Source of the DNA: Acidobacterium sp.
GTDB taxonomy: Bacteria > Acidobacteriota > Terriglobia > Terriglobales > Acidobacteriaceae
DNA: 64,000 nt
Assembly: GCA_003166955.1 (NCBI GenBank)
Contig: PMUI01000107.1
Span: 61,451-125,450 of the forward strand
Direction: 5' to 3'
Shown: positions 46,659 through 54,549 of the stretch, piece after piece
How the letters are laid out: every line of letters starts with the position of its first letter
How positions within the stretch are numbered: the stretch's first letter is position 1
Translations under genes and position numbers: made by a program
The notes under the pieces: model-generated
What the model saw: only the letters and a program-made list of their open reading frames with translations
Told to the model about the DNA's origin: nothing
Databases searched by the model: none

Positions 46659-48836
46659 TCACCCCACCACCCCTAATTCCCGCAGCAAAAACATGTAATC
46701 CAGCGCAATCTCCTTCAAATAGTCGTACCGCCCCGAGGCTCCGCCGTGTCCGGCCGTCAGATTCGTGTGCAGCACCAGATTCCGCCCGTCAGTCCGCAAA
46801 GTCCGCATCTTCGCCACATACTTCGCCGGCTCCCAGTACATCACCTGCGAGTCGTGCAGCGACGTCTTCACCAGCATCGCCGGATACTCCTTCGCCAATA
46901 TTGGGAGCTCGGGGTTCCCGGCACGCCCGGTGTTGGCGTGCTGGGGCGAAAGGTTGTCATAAGGCGAATAGCTCAGCATGTACTCGAACGCCTCTTTCTC
47001 GTTCGGATCGCCCCACTCCTCGTACTCCGGCACCGTCAGCGGCAGCGTCGGATCGAGCATCGTGTTCATCACATCCACAAACGGCACATGCGCCACAATC
47101 GCGCGATACAGATCCGGCCGCATATTCGCAATCGCGCCCATCAGCAGCCCGCCCGCGCTCCCGCCCTCCGCCGCCACGCGATCCGCCGCCCCATACCCCT
47201 GCGCGACTAAATGCTCAGTCACTGTTACAAAATCTGTGAACGTGTTCCGCTTCTGCATCAGCCGCCCGGCATCGTGCCACGCCTTGCCCATTTCGCCGCC
47301 GCCGCGCACATGCGCGTACGCCAGCACAAACCCGCGATCCAGCAAGCTCAGCCGAGGGCTGCTAAACCCCAGCGGCAGCGAGTACCCATAGGCCCCGTAC
47401 CCATAAACCCACAGCGGATTCGTCCCCGCCCAGTGTTCGGGGTCCCCGGCAAGCTTGCTTGCTGGGGTGACTTTGTCCTTCCGCCACACCAGTGAGACCG
47501 GGACCTTCACGCCGTCCGCCGCCGTCGCGAAAATCCTCTCCGACGCATACTGCTCGCGATCGAACCCTCCCGGCACCTCGACCTGCTTCAGCAGCTTCGA
47601 CTCGCCCGTCGCCACGTCATACTCGAACACCGACGCCGGCGTCACCAGCGACTGGTACGCATACCGGTATTTCCCCGTTTCGTAAACCCGATTCGCATGC
47701 GCAGTGATGCTGTACACCGGTTCAGGAAATTCAATCTCCTGCCCGGCCCCCATCTCCGGCCCAGCACCCACGAACGGCGCCGCCCGCACATGCTGTAATC
47801 CCTCCCGGCGCTCCCACACCACCGCGTGCTCCGCGAACAACTCCACTTCCTCGAGCATTGCCTCGTCCCGCTGCGCGATCAGCTCCGTCCACTGCTCCTG
47901 TCCCGGCGTCTCCACCGGCGCCGTCACCAGACGAAAACTTCTCCCCGTGTCGTTGGTCCTGATATAGAGCCGCCCGTTGCGATGATCCGCGTAGTATTCG
48001 ATCTCCTCGCGCCGCGGTTCGATCAAACGCCAAGTCCCCCGCGGCTCGTCCGCCGGCAAAAACTGCTCCTCCGTCGTGGTGTGGCTCGAGCTCTCCAGGA
48101 TGATGTACTTGTCATCCCGCGTCCGCCCCGCGCCAATGTTGAAACGCTCGTCCTTCTCCTCGTACACCAGCTCGGCTTCCGTAAACGGCTTGTCGATCTC
48201 CTGCCGGAAAAACTGAAATTGCCGCTTCTGCTCCTCGTCCTCCACCGTATAAAACAGCGTCTTGTTGTCCGCCGCCCACACCACTGACCCCACGCGATCC
48301 GCGTGCTCCTTCATCACCTCACCCGTGCGCAGGTCCTTCACAAACAGCGTGTATTGCCGGAATCCCCGGTTGTCGCACGAGTACGCCAGCAGACTTCCAT
48401 CGTCGGAAACCACCATCGTCCCCAACGCCATGAACGACTGGTTCTCCGCCAGCTCATTCACGTCCAGCAGAATCTCTTCCTCGCCCTCCGGCCCTTCTAC
48501 CGTTCCCCGCTTGCGGCAGTAAATCTCGTACTGCTTCCCCTCCTCGGTCCGCTGGTAGTACCAGTACTCGCGATCGCGAAACGGCACCGAAACATCCGTC
48601 TCCTTGATGTGGCTTCGCATCTCCTCGTAGAGCTGCTTCTGCAACTCCTCGGTCCCCGCCATCACCTGCGAGCACCACGCGTTCTCCGCCTCCAGATACC
48701 CCATCACCTCGGGGCTGTCTTTCTCCCGCAGCCACGCATAATCGTCCACCAGCGTGTGCCCGTGGACCGTCCTCTCTGTATGCCTGCGTGCCGCAACCGG
48801 CGGACGCGTTGCGATCTCGCTGACTTCAACGCTCAT
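46659..48836 (-). CDS. ptrB: oligopeptidase B-type S9A serine peptidase
   Basis: 725 residues. The beta-propeller domain (to about 430) is followed by the alpha/beta hydrolase domain with the nucleophile elbow EGGSAGGLLMGA, the aspartate in TSLHDSQVMYWEPAKYV and the histidine in TAGHGGASGR. This matches oligopeptidase B, which cleaves short peptides after basic residues in the cytoplasm or periplasm. Start chosen at MSVEVSEI; the two ATGs are adjacent. Two extra segments absent from typical family members, SPQHANTGRAGNPE and TPASKLAGDPEH, are encoded by palindromic elements in the DNA. It is convergent with the flippase. Confidence 0.92.
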   Translation of the reverse strand: MSVEVSEIATRPPVAARRHTERTVHGHTLVDDYAWLREKDSPEVMGYLEAENAWCSQVMAGTEELQKQLYEEMRSHIKETDVSVPFRDREYWYYQRTEEGKQYEIYCRKRGTVEGPEGEEEILLDVNELAENQSFMALGTMVVSDDGSLLAYSCDNRGFRQYTLFVKDLRTGEVMKEHADRVGSVVWAADNKTLFYTVEDEEQKRQFQFFRQEIDKPFTEAELVYEEKDERFNIGAGRTRDDKYIILESSSHTTTEEQFLPADEPRGTWRLIEPRREEIEYYADHRNGRLYIRTNDTGRSFRLVTAPVETPGQEQWTELIAQRDEAMLEEVELFAEHAVVWERREGLQHVRAAPFVGAGPEMGAGQEIEFPEPVYSITAHANRVYETGKYRYAYQSLVTPASVFEYDVATGESKLLKQVEVPGGFDREQYASERIFATAADGVKVPVSLVWRKDKVTPASKLAGDPEHWAGTNPLWVYGYGAYGYSLPLGFSSPRLSLLDRGFVLAYAHVRGGGEMGKAWHDAGRLMQKRNTFTDFVTVTEHLVAQGYGAADRVAAEGGSAGGLLMGAIANMRPDLYRAIVAHVPFVDVMNTMLDPTLPLTVPEYEEWGDPNEKEAFEYMLSYSPYDNLSPQHANTGRAGNPELPILAKEYPAMLVKTSLHDSQVMYWEPAKYVAKMRTLRTDGRNLVLHTNLTAGHGGASGRYDYLKEIALDYMFLLRELGVVG
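46911..46948. repeat. palindromic element copy C (inside ptrB)
   Basis: Plus strand GGGGTTCCCGGCACGCC, loop CGGTGTT, then GGCGTGCTGGGGCGA: an 11- to 12-bp stem with G-T pairs. On the ptrB strand it encodes SPQHANTGRAGNPE between the family-conserved SYSPYDN and EYPAMLVKTSLHD segments, which are normally only a few residues apart. Confidence 0.8.
47439..47470. repeat. palindromic element copy D (inside ptrB)
   Basis: Plus strand GGGGTCCCCGGCAAGC, TT, GCTTGCTGGGGTGA: an 11-bp stem with a tiny loop. On the ptrB strand it encodes TPASKLAGDPEH between VSLVWRKDK and AGTNPLWVYGYGAYG, at a surface loop where family members vary. Confidence 0.75.
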
Positions 48837-48967
48837 CATTCCTCTTCTCTGGTTCGGGAAATTTAGAAATGCAATCAATAGATGCGCGGCGGGACACGCG
48901 TGCCACTTCGTCACGACAACAAAGTTGCCCCGGACTCGGGCAACCCTTCACTTTCGCGGCTTAGCCT

Positions 48968-49019
48968 CCACCGGCCACCGGCCACCGGCCACCGGCCACC
49001 GGCTACCGGCTACCAGCTA
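48968..49019. repeat. 7-bp tandem repeat
   Basis: Five exact CCACCGG units followed by CTACCGG, CTACCAG and CTACCG. The last partial unit supplies the TAG stop of the minus-strand DsbA-like gene. A slippage-prone tract in the intergenic space before ptrB. Confidence 0.9.
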
Positions 49020-49616
49020 CCGCACCGCCTGATCCAGCATCGAGTACAGATTCTTGAAATCCGTAATCTGCTTGTACCCGCGGCTCGTTACCACCCACGC
49101 CGTCGGCGTTTCGTTGATCCCGATTCGGTTCCCGAGCGCCGCGTCCGCCTTCACCTCAGCCGTCAACGTCCCCTGCGGATCCATCACGAACGGCAGCGCC
49201 ACCCCATGCTGCTGCGCAAATTTCTGCGTGAATTTCTGCAGATCGTCCTTCGACTCGATGCTCGCCTGGCTCGCGAACACCGCATTGCGATAATCGTCGC
49301 CCAGCTTCTTCGACCTGATATCGAACCAGCGCGCATTCACCGCCGCCTGGAAGCTCCAGTTATGCTGCGGCAGCGGAAAATCATGCCGCACCCAGGCCAC
49401 GTGATACTTCTCCACGGCCTGCATGATTACCGGATTATCCATCGCGCAGCTCGGGCACTCCAGGTCCGCGAATTCCACGATCGCCACCTTCGCACCCGGC
49501 GGCAGATGCAGCGCCGAAGTATCCTTCGGCTGCAAGACCTGTTGCTGCTGCGCCGAAGCCGCTGCCGCAATCAACAAGCCCATTCCGAACAAAGCAATCT
49601 TGTGCATTCCAACCAT
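49017..49616 (-). CDS. DsbA-like thioredoxin-fold protein
   Basis: 199 residues with a signal peptide (MHKIALFGMGLLIAAAASAQ) and a thioredoxin fold of the DsbA/DSBA-like thioredoxin_4 type. The active site is ADLECPSCAMDNP (CPSC), and the cis-Pro segment is INETPTAWVV. It probably acts as a periplasmic thiol oxidase or reductase, and its place next to ccmCD suggests a link to cytochrome c maturation. The start may be four codons later at MHKIAL. Confidence 0.88.
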   Translation of the reverse strand: MVGMHKIALFGMGLLIAAAASAQQQQVLQPKDTSALHLPPGAKVAIVEFADLECPSCAMDNPVIMQAVEKYHVAWVRHDFPLPQHNWSFQAAVNARWFDIRSKKLGDDYRNAVFASQASIESKDDLQKFTQKFAQQHGVALPFVMDPQGTLTAEVKADAALGNRIGINETPTAWVVTSRGYKQITDFKNLYSMLDQAVR

Positions 49617-49633
49617 ACTTCCACTTTAACTTG

Positions 49634-49683
49634 TCATCCCGACCGGAGCGAAGCGGAGCGGAGGGACCTGCTTTTTGCTTTCC
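49634..49683. repeat. dispersed repeat, TTGTCATCC type, copy 1
   Basis: It starts TTGTCATCCCGAC and ends CGGAGGGACCTGCTTTTT. The same opening and ending occur at 55524-55594 with a longer middle. This is a common kind of dispersed intergenic repeat in Acidobacteriota and other draft genomes. Confidence 0.8.
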
Positions 49684-49687
49684 GCCC

Positions 49688-49801
49688 TTACTTCGATTTC
49701 CCCACCCGCCACTTCGCCGCCACATACCCCAGATACACCAGATGAATCAAAATCGTCGCCGCATACGCGATCACCAAATGCCGATGTCCCATGTCCCCCA
49801 T
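49688..49801 (-). CDS. ccmD: CcmD-like small heme-exporter subunit
   Basis: 37 residues, MGDMGHRHLV then one TM segment (IAYAATILIHLVYLGYVAA) and a basic tail KWRVGKSK. CcmD is a tiny single-TM protein needed to release holo-CcmE from CcmABC; size, topology (one TM then KxR-rich end) and position just after ccmC fit. It has an AAGGAGAG ribosome site. The nine-base gap to ccmC supports translational coupling. Confidence 0.8.
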   Translation of the reverse strand: MGDMGHRHLVIAYAATILIHLVYLGYVAAKWRVGKSK

Positions 49802-49810
49802 GCTCTCTCC

Positions 49811-50506
49811 TTAACCCAGCGCCGCAAGCCCGGCTTGTTGTTCCGCAATCTGATCCCGATACTCCGACACATATCGTAAGCTAGCCACAAAGATCCCCCA
49901 CATCAGCCAGCCCGCCAGATTCCACCACACCGCCGGCATCATGCTCGGATCGATCCCCGACCCTGGCGCTCCGCCAAACACCGGCGCCGGATGCTGCGTC
50001 CGCCACCAGCGGGTCGACATATACACCAGCGGCACGTCGAGATATCCAAAGATCGCCATCACCGCCGCCAGCGTCCGCATCTGTGGCCCCGCCGCAAACC
50101 GCCGCAGCAGCAGATACGCCACGTAGATCAGCCACAGCACCAGCGTTGACGTCAGCCGCGCATCCCATGTCCACCAGATGCCCCACACCGCGCGCCCCCA
50201 AAGCGACCCGGTCACCAGGCCGATGAAGCAGAACACCACGCCCATCTCCGCCGACGCCACCGCCAGCGAGTCCGCCTTCATCGCCAGCGCCTGATTCCGG
50301 TTCCGCACCGCCAGATACACCAGCGAGCACCCCAGGTTAATCGCGAAGAACAGTCCCATCCCCGCCCACGAGGGGATGTGGTAGTAGAAGATCCGCTGCA
50401 CATTGCCCTGCGCCGAATCCGGCGGCACCACAAACAGCGCAACGTGGAATCCCTCCGCCAGCACTCCCAGCGTCACCAGCAGCCACAACCATCGCCACAG
50501 TTTCAT
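49811..50506 (-). CDS. ccmC: heme exporter protein CcmC
   Basis: 231 residues with six TM segments. The tryptophan-rich heme-handling signature is GIWWTWDARLTS, and the flanking periplasmic histidines are in FYYHIPSW and TQHPAP. CcmC loads heme onto CcmE at the periplasmic side of the inner membrane. It is in a minus-strand run with ccmD and the DsbA-like gene. Confidence 0.95.
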   Translation of the reverse strand: MKLWRWLWLLVTLGVLAEGFHVALFVVPPDSAQGNVQRIFYYHIPSWAGMGLFFAINLGCSLVYLAVRNRNQALAMKADSLAVASAEMGVVFCFIGLVTGSLWGRAVWGIWWTWDARLTSTLVLWLIYVAYLLLRRFAAGPQMRTLAAVMAIFGYLDVPLVYMSTRWWRTQHPAPVFGGAPGSGIDPSMMPAVWWNLAGWLMWGIFVASLRYVSEYRDQIAEQQAGLAALG

Positions 50507-50546
50507 AACCTGCCCTTTCTTCTTCCTCCCACAACGCGCGCGAACT

Positions 50547-51086
50547 TCATGAACGAGGCTTCAGTGGCACGCCGGGCGGTGCTCCGGCCGCGCCCGCGTT
50601 GTAGTCAAACGTGAATCGGACCTTAACCTGATCCACCGCGATTCCATAGGGAAAAGCGCCGTACGGTGAAGACCCGGTGATCGCAGCCCATGCCGCCCGG
50701 TCCAGCGCCGCCTTTCCCGAAGCCTGCTCGATCGCAATATTCGTCACACGCCCGTCCGTATGCACCCAGCAGACAATCTTCACCTCGCCCGGCGTCGACA
50801 ATGGCGGTTTGGCCGCCGCCGGCAGCACCGCCATCCATCGATCCTTTGTCCGGCTTTGCAGTCCCGCCAGATAACCCTTCAGGTTCTCCCGATCCGCCGG
50901 CGCCACACGGCTCACGAAGTTAACCGCCAGAGTGTCCGCCAAATCGGCCGCCGGCGCAGCATTCGCCGGCCCTTTTGCTGGAGTTGCCGGAGGATTCTTC
51001 GCTCCCACCACCTGCGCTCCCACCTGCGCCCCACCAGCCGCAAGCAACAATCCCAGAACCAGAACCCCGCCTTCAATCCGATTCAT
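50547..51086 (-). CDS. TonB C-terminal-domain protein
   Basis: 179 residues. A signal or anchor segment (GGVLVLGLLLAAGGAQVGA) is followed by an Ala/Pro-rich stretch and a TonB C-terminal-like domain (about 100-165: GEVKIVCWVHTDGRVTNIAIEQASG, DRAAWAAI, VRFTFDY). The start ATG at 51086 has a GGAGGGTA ribosome site that is the reverse complement of the transposon's target duplication, so the element landed just before it. Role unknown: TonB-family proteins transduce energy, but this one is short. Confidence 0.75.
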   Translation of the reverse strand: MNRIEGGVLVLGLLLAAGGAQVGAQVVGAKNPPATPAKGPANAAPAADLADTLAVNFVSRVAPADRENLKGYLAGLQSRTKDRWMAVLPAAAKPPLSTPGEVKIVCWVHTDGRVTNIAIEQASGKAALDRAAWAAITGSSPYGAFPYGIAVDQVKVRFTFDYNAGAAGAPPGVPLKPRS

Positions 51087-51091
51087 TTGCG

Positions 51092-51099
51092 TACCCTCC
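51092..51099. repeat. target-site duplication, left copy
   Basis: TACCCTCC, repeated exactly at 54262-54269 on the other side of the transposon. On the minus strand this is GGAGGGTA, the ribosome site of the TonB-like gene. Confidence 0.9.
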
Positions 51100-51165
51100 G
51101 GTAGTGTCTCAGTTTGAAATCCACAGGGGTTGCGCCGTTCCCAGCCGCCCCCGCATACTGAGGGT

Positions 51166-51312
51166 ATGGCGAAGCGCCCACGCGACCCGAACCAATTGGC
51201 GAAACTCGTAGTAGACATTCCCAGCGGTGAGCGTAAAGACGATGTCAGCCCAGTCAAACGAGAGCAGCTTCGGAAGCCTACCCCAAAGGCCACGTCTCGA
51301 CGGCCAGTTTAG
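51166..51312 (+). CDS. small basic passenger ORF (MAKRPRDPNQ type)
   Basis: 48 residues beginning MAKRPRDPNQLAKLVVDI, very basic toward the C-terminus. I recall small proteins with this start next to transposases in many genomes, usually longer with a Gly/Lys-rich histone-like tail. Here the second half differs, and the gene overlaps the 3' end of the convergent DUF262 gene by 35 bases, so it may be truncated. It has a GAGGG site before the ATG. Function unknown. Confidence 0.5.
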   Translation: MAKRPRDPNQLAKLVVDIPSGERKDDVSPVKREQLRKPTPKATSRRPV

Positions 51313-52951
51313 CGAGCTTCGCCTGCCTGTCCTTGATCTCCTTTGCGCCCCACTGGTCATACTTGGCGACGGCCTGGGTGAGTGAATAGGACGAGTTCTT
51401 TAACACTTTTTTCTTCTCGGCAAACGAACTGTTTCCAATCAGCGTGTTCGCCTTCGCTTGCAAGAGAACCATATTGCCCAGCCGCTTGTGGAATGCGACT
51501 GCTGTCTCAGGGTCGAGCTTCCAGTTCCCGTCGGGATTTTCGGGCAAAATGTGCTCCAAGTTGATGTACTGCTCCTCGTCGTTCGGGACATTCTCCGGTT
51601 GTTTGTCATCCTGAGCCTTCAGTTGAAGAGCGCGCAGCAAATAGCGGGCGAGAAACCCCTGCGATATTCTCGCGTCAGCGAAAGCAGCCTCAAAGAGACC
51701 GTCAGCGGGAATGATGTCGGAAAGTCCAGTTTTTAAGCGTTCAGCCGTCTTGATGTTCCCGATGGCAATCTCATTGGCTCGAACAGCGTAGTTGCGATCT
51801 AAGAGTCCGCCACGTCCCCCCACCACTAGGAATCGAACCGACCAGAACACCAGCAGCTTGAAGGCTGCCTTCGCCTCCTTTACCGTGAAGTGGCGGGACA
51901 CTGCGAACATAAGGGGACGGAGTTGCGAGACGCGCAGGTCGCGGTTGATGGTTGCAATATGTTTGCGGGTGGTAGTTCCGTATTCGTTCCACTTCTTATG
52001 GTCGGAGTTAAACAGAGCAGCATAGTCGTTCGCCCCTTCCGCTGCCTCCTCTAGGAACTCCAGTGCGCGACCTTGGCTATTCACCAGCGACCGCACCTTA
52101 TCAAAAATCTCACGCTCCTTCGTTGGGCCGGTCTTGAGAATCAGGAGATGATGGAGATATGTAACGGTGATGTCGTCCTGCCCCAGCGATTCCAGAACAC
52201 CCAGCATCTGCGCCCACTTTTGCTGACCCTCCTGAATCTTCTTGTCGCAGAAACTGAGTAAGAAATTCTTTATCAAATCCGCCTGAGATGCCTTTAGGCC
52301 GCGATCATTCAGGGTTTCAAACATCACGAATGCATTCAGGTGATCAGGGACATGCAAAACGATCACCTCTGCCCCATCGCGGAGGAACTTCACCCACTCC
52401 AAAAGTCTCTGTGTGCGAGCCACTTCAGCGTGCGGCTTCAAAATCTGAAGGATATGCTCCTCAGCAAGCCCCGCTGCGCGCTTGATCCGCTCGTGGGAGG
52501 GCTTGGATGGATCAACAGAGTGATCGCCATCGACAATGTACCTCGTAAAGAACGCATTATCGTCAACATTGAGCGTGAGCTTCGGAACGCTCTCCGTCGT
52601 GTCGATATCGGTGGTCCTGAGATACTGCTCCTCAATGTGGGCTTTGCGCTTGTTATCCTTTGTCGCTCCGAAGTAATCACGAATAGCCGCAAGCAGGATG
52701 CTCGTGGTCGCAAGTCTCTGTTGTCCGTCGGAGACTTCGGGAACCTCCCCTTTGCCGGTCAGCACAATGGTGCCTAAGAAGTAGGTGCCGTGCTTGCCAG
52801 AGATGGCATTAGCAAAGTCCGTGAGGAGGTCGCGGACATGTTCATCCTCCCACGAATACTCACGCTGATTGAGTGGTACGGCAAGCCGATTATGCGCTAG
52901 TACCTCGCCGATCCCTTTGTGCTCAAACCCAATTTCTTCCTTACCGCTCAT
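51278..52951 (-). CDS. DUF262/DUF1524 protein, GmrSD-like defence candidate
   Basis: 557 residues. The N-terminal DUF262 (ParB/sulfiredoxin-like) domain has VPLNQREYSWEDEHV near residue 25 and the nucleotide motif EVSDGQQRL near 74. The long helical middle leads to a C-terminal DUF1524 HNH-like nuclease with NLEHILPENP (His at about 467) and KRLGNMVLLQAKANTLIGN. This is the fused layout of type IV restriction enzyme GmrSD, which cuts glucosyl-hydroxymethylated phage DNA. It is the main cargo of the transposon and sits three bases after a ribbon-helix-helix gene. Defence is inferred from the family, not shown. Confidence 0.88.
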   Translation of the reverse strand: MSGKEEIGFEHKGIGEVLAHNRLAVPLNQREYSWEDEHVRDLLTDFANAISGKHGTYFLGTIVLTGKGEVPEVSDGQQRLATTSILLAAIRDYFGATKDNKRKAHIEEQYLRTTDIDTTESVPKLTLNVDDNAFFTRYIVDGDHSVDPSKPSHERIKRAAGLAEEHILQILKPHAEVARTQRLLEWVKFLRDGAEVIVLHVPDHLNAFVMFETLNDRGLKASQADLIKNFLLSFCDKKIQEGQQKWAQMLGVLESLGQDDITVTYLHHLLILKTGPTKEREIFDKVRSLVNSQGRALEFLEEAAEGANDYAALFNSDHKKWNEYGTTTRKHIATINRDLRVSQLRPLMFAVSRHFTVKEAKAAFKLLVFWSVRFLVVGGRGGLLDRNYAVRANEIAIGNIKTAERLKTGLSDIIPADGLFEAAFADARISQGFLARYLLRALQLKAQDDKQPENVPNDEEQYINLEHILPENPDGNWKLDPETAVAFHKRLGNMVLLQAKANTLIGNSSFAEKKKVLKNSSYSLTQAVAKYDQWGAKEIKDRQAKLAKLAVETWPLG

Positions 52952-52954
52952 GTG

Positions 52955-53167
52955 TTACTCCAGTACGCGCAGGAATGGGATTTTTTGCCCTGCTTCTTCG
53001 AGGTCGCGGATTGCCGCTTTACGAAGTCGCTCACGAACCCAGGCTGCCATTGGAATCCCCGACAAAGTGGCGCACATGCTGAACGCCTGCTTCTCTTCGT
53101 CAGTCAGCCGCAAATTGAAGAGTTCGGTCTTCGGCTTCGTCGATTTTGGTCTACCAGGTCGCTTCAT
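52955..53167 (-). CDS. ribbon-helix-helix DNA-binding protein
   Basis: 70 residues beginning MKRPGRPKSTKPKTELFNLRL: a basic AT-hook-like GRPK stretch, a beta strand (ELFNLRL) and two helices (DEEKQAFSMCATLSG and AAWVRERLRKAAIRDL), as in CopG/Arc-type repressors and antitoxins. The stop lies three bases before the DUF262 start, so they form a two-gene operon, and it likely controls the nuclease gene. The region upstream is AT-rich and shared with the divergent transposase promoter. Confidence 0.75.
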   Translation of the reverse strand: MKRPGRPKSTKPKTELFNLRLTDEEKQAFSMCATLSGIPMAAWVRERLRKAAIRDLEEAGQKIPFLRVLE

Positions 53168-53247
53168 GTTCTCTAGTGTATGCACAAAAACATCACAAAG
53201 CAACAGAAATCTCTTTACTGTATAGTTTATGTATATACAATAATCTT

Positions 53248-54072
53248 ATGAATCGGCTTTCGATCACCGACCGAGCGCGCATCGTCCAGATGCTTGTCGA
53301 GGGAAACAGCCTCCGCGCGACCAGCCGCATGGCGGACGTTTCTATCAACACCGTGACCAAGCTGCTTGTTGATTTGGGTACGGTTGCGGCAGATTACCAC
53401 GATGCGGCAGTTCGCAACGTGCGGGTTCGCAGACTCCAGTGCGACGAAATCTGGAGCTTTGTCGGAGTGAAGGCGAAGAACGCCACGCTGGAGCAGAAAG
53501 CCGCTGGCTGGGGCGACGTTTGGACCTGGACGGCGATTGACGCGGATACGAAGCTCTGTGTCTTATGGCTAGTTGGCGGACGGGACGCGGGATGGGCGCA
53601 GGATTTCATGGAAGATTGCGCCAGCCGTATCCGTGGCCGCGTGCAGCTTACGACAGACGGACACAAAGCATACCTGGAGGCTGTCGAGGGCGCATTCGGA
53701 ATGGATGTGGACTTCGCCACTCTCCAGAAAATTTATGGTTCGCCGTCAACCGAAGAGCAGCGCCGCTATTCCCCGGCAAAATGCATCGGATGCGAGATGA
53801 AAACGGTCATCGGGAATCCGGACCCCAAGCACGTCAGCACGTCTTATGTGGAGCGCCAGAATCTCACGATGCGGATGGGGATGCGGCGCTTCACCCGTCT
53901 GACGAATGGATTCTCGAAAAAGCTGGAAAACCACGCGCACATGGTTGCGCTGCATTTCCTTCACTACAATTTCGGCAGGATTCACAAGACGTTGCGAATC
54001 ACCCCGGCGATGGCCGCTGGGTTGTCCGACCACGTTTGGTCGTTCGAGGAAATCGCGGCGTTGGTCATTTGA
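53248..54072 (+). CDS. IS1-family transposase
   Basis: 274 residues. The N-terminal helix-turn-helix (RARIVQMLVEGNSLRATSRMADVSINTVTKLL) is followed by a DDE domain: first Asp in LQCDEIWSFVGVK, second in LTTDGHKAY, and the catalytic Glu probably in SYVERQNLTMRM. The SYVER...NLT and R.TRLTN.FSKK segments are typical of the single-ORF IS1 transposases. The start ATG follows an AT-rich stretch (TATGTATATACAATAATCTT, 20 bases). It would mobilise the whole element through the 19-bp ends. Confidence 0.92.
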   Translation: MNRLSITDRARIVQMLVEGNSLRATSRMADVSINTVTKLLVDLGTVAADYHDAAVRNVRVRRLQCDEIWSFVGVKAKNATLEQKAAGWGDVWTWTAIDADTKLCVLWLVGGRDAGWAQDFMEDCASRIRGRVQLTTDGHKAYLEAVEGAFGMDVDFATLQKIYGSPSTEEQRRYSPAKCIGCEMKTVIGNPDPKHVSTSYVERQNLTMRMGMRRFTRLTNGFSKKLENHAHMVALHFLHYNFGRIHKTLRITPAMAAGLSDHVWSFEEIAALVI

Positions 54073-54081
54073 GGAGAGCAA

Positions 54082-54252
54082 ATGAGAATTGAATGGGAAG
54101 AAATCACCGGATCGGCTGGCGGCCCTGAAATGATGCAGCGCGCAAGGGTATTTGGCGGTTGGCTCGTGTTCGCATACGACGCCATCCTCGAAGCGTCAGG
54201 ATTGACCTTTCTTCCTGACCCTGATCACAAGTGGAATGGAAATTCAAACTGA
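54082..54252 (+). CDS. small passenger protein of unknown function
   Basis: 56 residues, MRIEWEEITGSAGGPEMMQR then RARVFGGWLVFAYD, ending in WNGNSN. It has a strong GAGGAG ribosome site and starts nine bases after the transposase stop. The E-W-E-E-I ... GGWLV pattern resembles short phage and plasmid hypothetical proteins. Its TGA stop lies inside the right inverted repeat, so the end of the element is also the end of the gene. Confidence 0.55.
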   Translation: MRIEWEEITGSAGGPEMMQRARVFGGWLVFAYDAILEASGLTFLPDPDHKWNGNSN

Positions 54253-54261
54253 GACACTACC

Positions 54262-54269
54262 TACCCTCC
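54262..54269. repeat. target-site duplication, right copy
   Basis: TACCCTCC, identical to 51092-51099. Confidence 0.9.
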
Positions 54270-54315
54270 GCGTCCCTTGCCACCCCACCCTGGCCCAGGG
54301 TAGAACTATAAAACC

Positions 54316-54516
54316 ATGGCCTGGATCACCCTCATCCTCGGCGTTCTCCTCATGGCCATCGGCATCGGCGGCCAGATCTTCGGCACCCGTAAATCTTCCA
54401 CCCTCGCCCCCGCCGATCGACACATCCGCAAATGGATCTTCACCGTCGGTTCCCTCGTGGTCGGCCTCTGGGTCGTCGCCTTCTCCGCCGCCCGCTTCCT
54501 CCATCATCACCACTAG
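54316..54516 (+). CDS. small two-TM membrane protein
   Basis: 66 residues: TM segments WITLILGVLLMAIGIGGQIF and KWIFTVGSLVVGLWVVAFSA, ending in four histidines. There is no recognisable family. A TATAAA just before the ATG could be a -10 box with a very short leader. Before the transposon arrived this gene would have been divergent from the TonB-like gene with only about 60 bases between them. Confidence 0.6.
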   Translation: MAWITLILGVLLMAIGIGGQIFGTRKSSTLAPADRHIRKWIFTVGSLVVGLWVVAFSAARFLHHHH

Positions 54517-54549
54517 ACTCGCCGCCCTAGGTGGACTTGCCGGCTGCGT

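Larger units (their letters stand above)
51100..54261. mobile_element. IS1-type transposon carrying a DUF262 defence candidate
   Basis: A 3162-bp element bounded by inverted repeats GGTAGTGTCTCAGTTTGAA (51100-51118 and its complement at 54243-54261; identical over 19 bp) and flanked by the 8-bp duplication TACCCTCC. Inside, from left: a 48-codon plus-strand ORF, a DUF262/DUF1524 gene and a ribbon-helix-helix gene (minus), an IS1-family transposase and a 56-aa ORF (plus). GC content and codon use are visibly lower and less C/G-biased at wobble positions than the ccm genes around it. The intact duplication indicates a fairly recent single insertion, here within the ccm locus. Confidence 0.92.

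Noticed and set aside
48968..49019. Possible iteron or origin repeats
   Set aside because: GC-rich heptamers without AT-rich region, DnaA boxes or replication gene.
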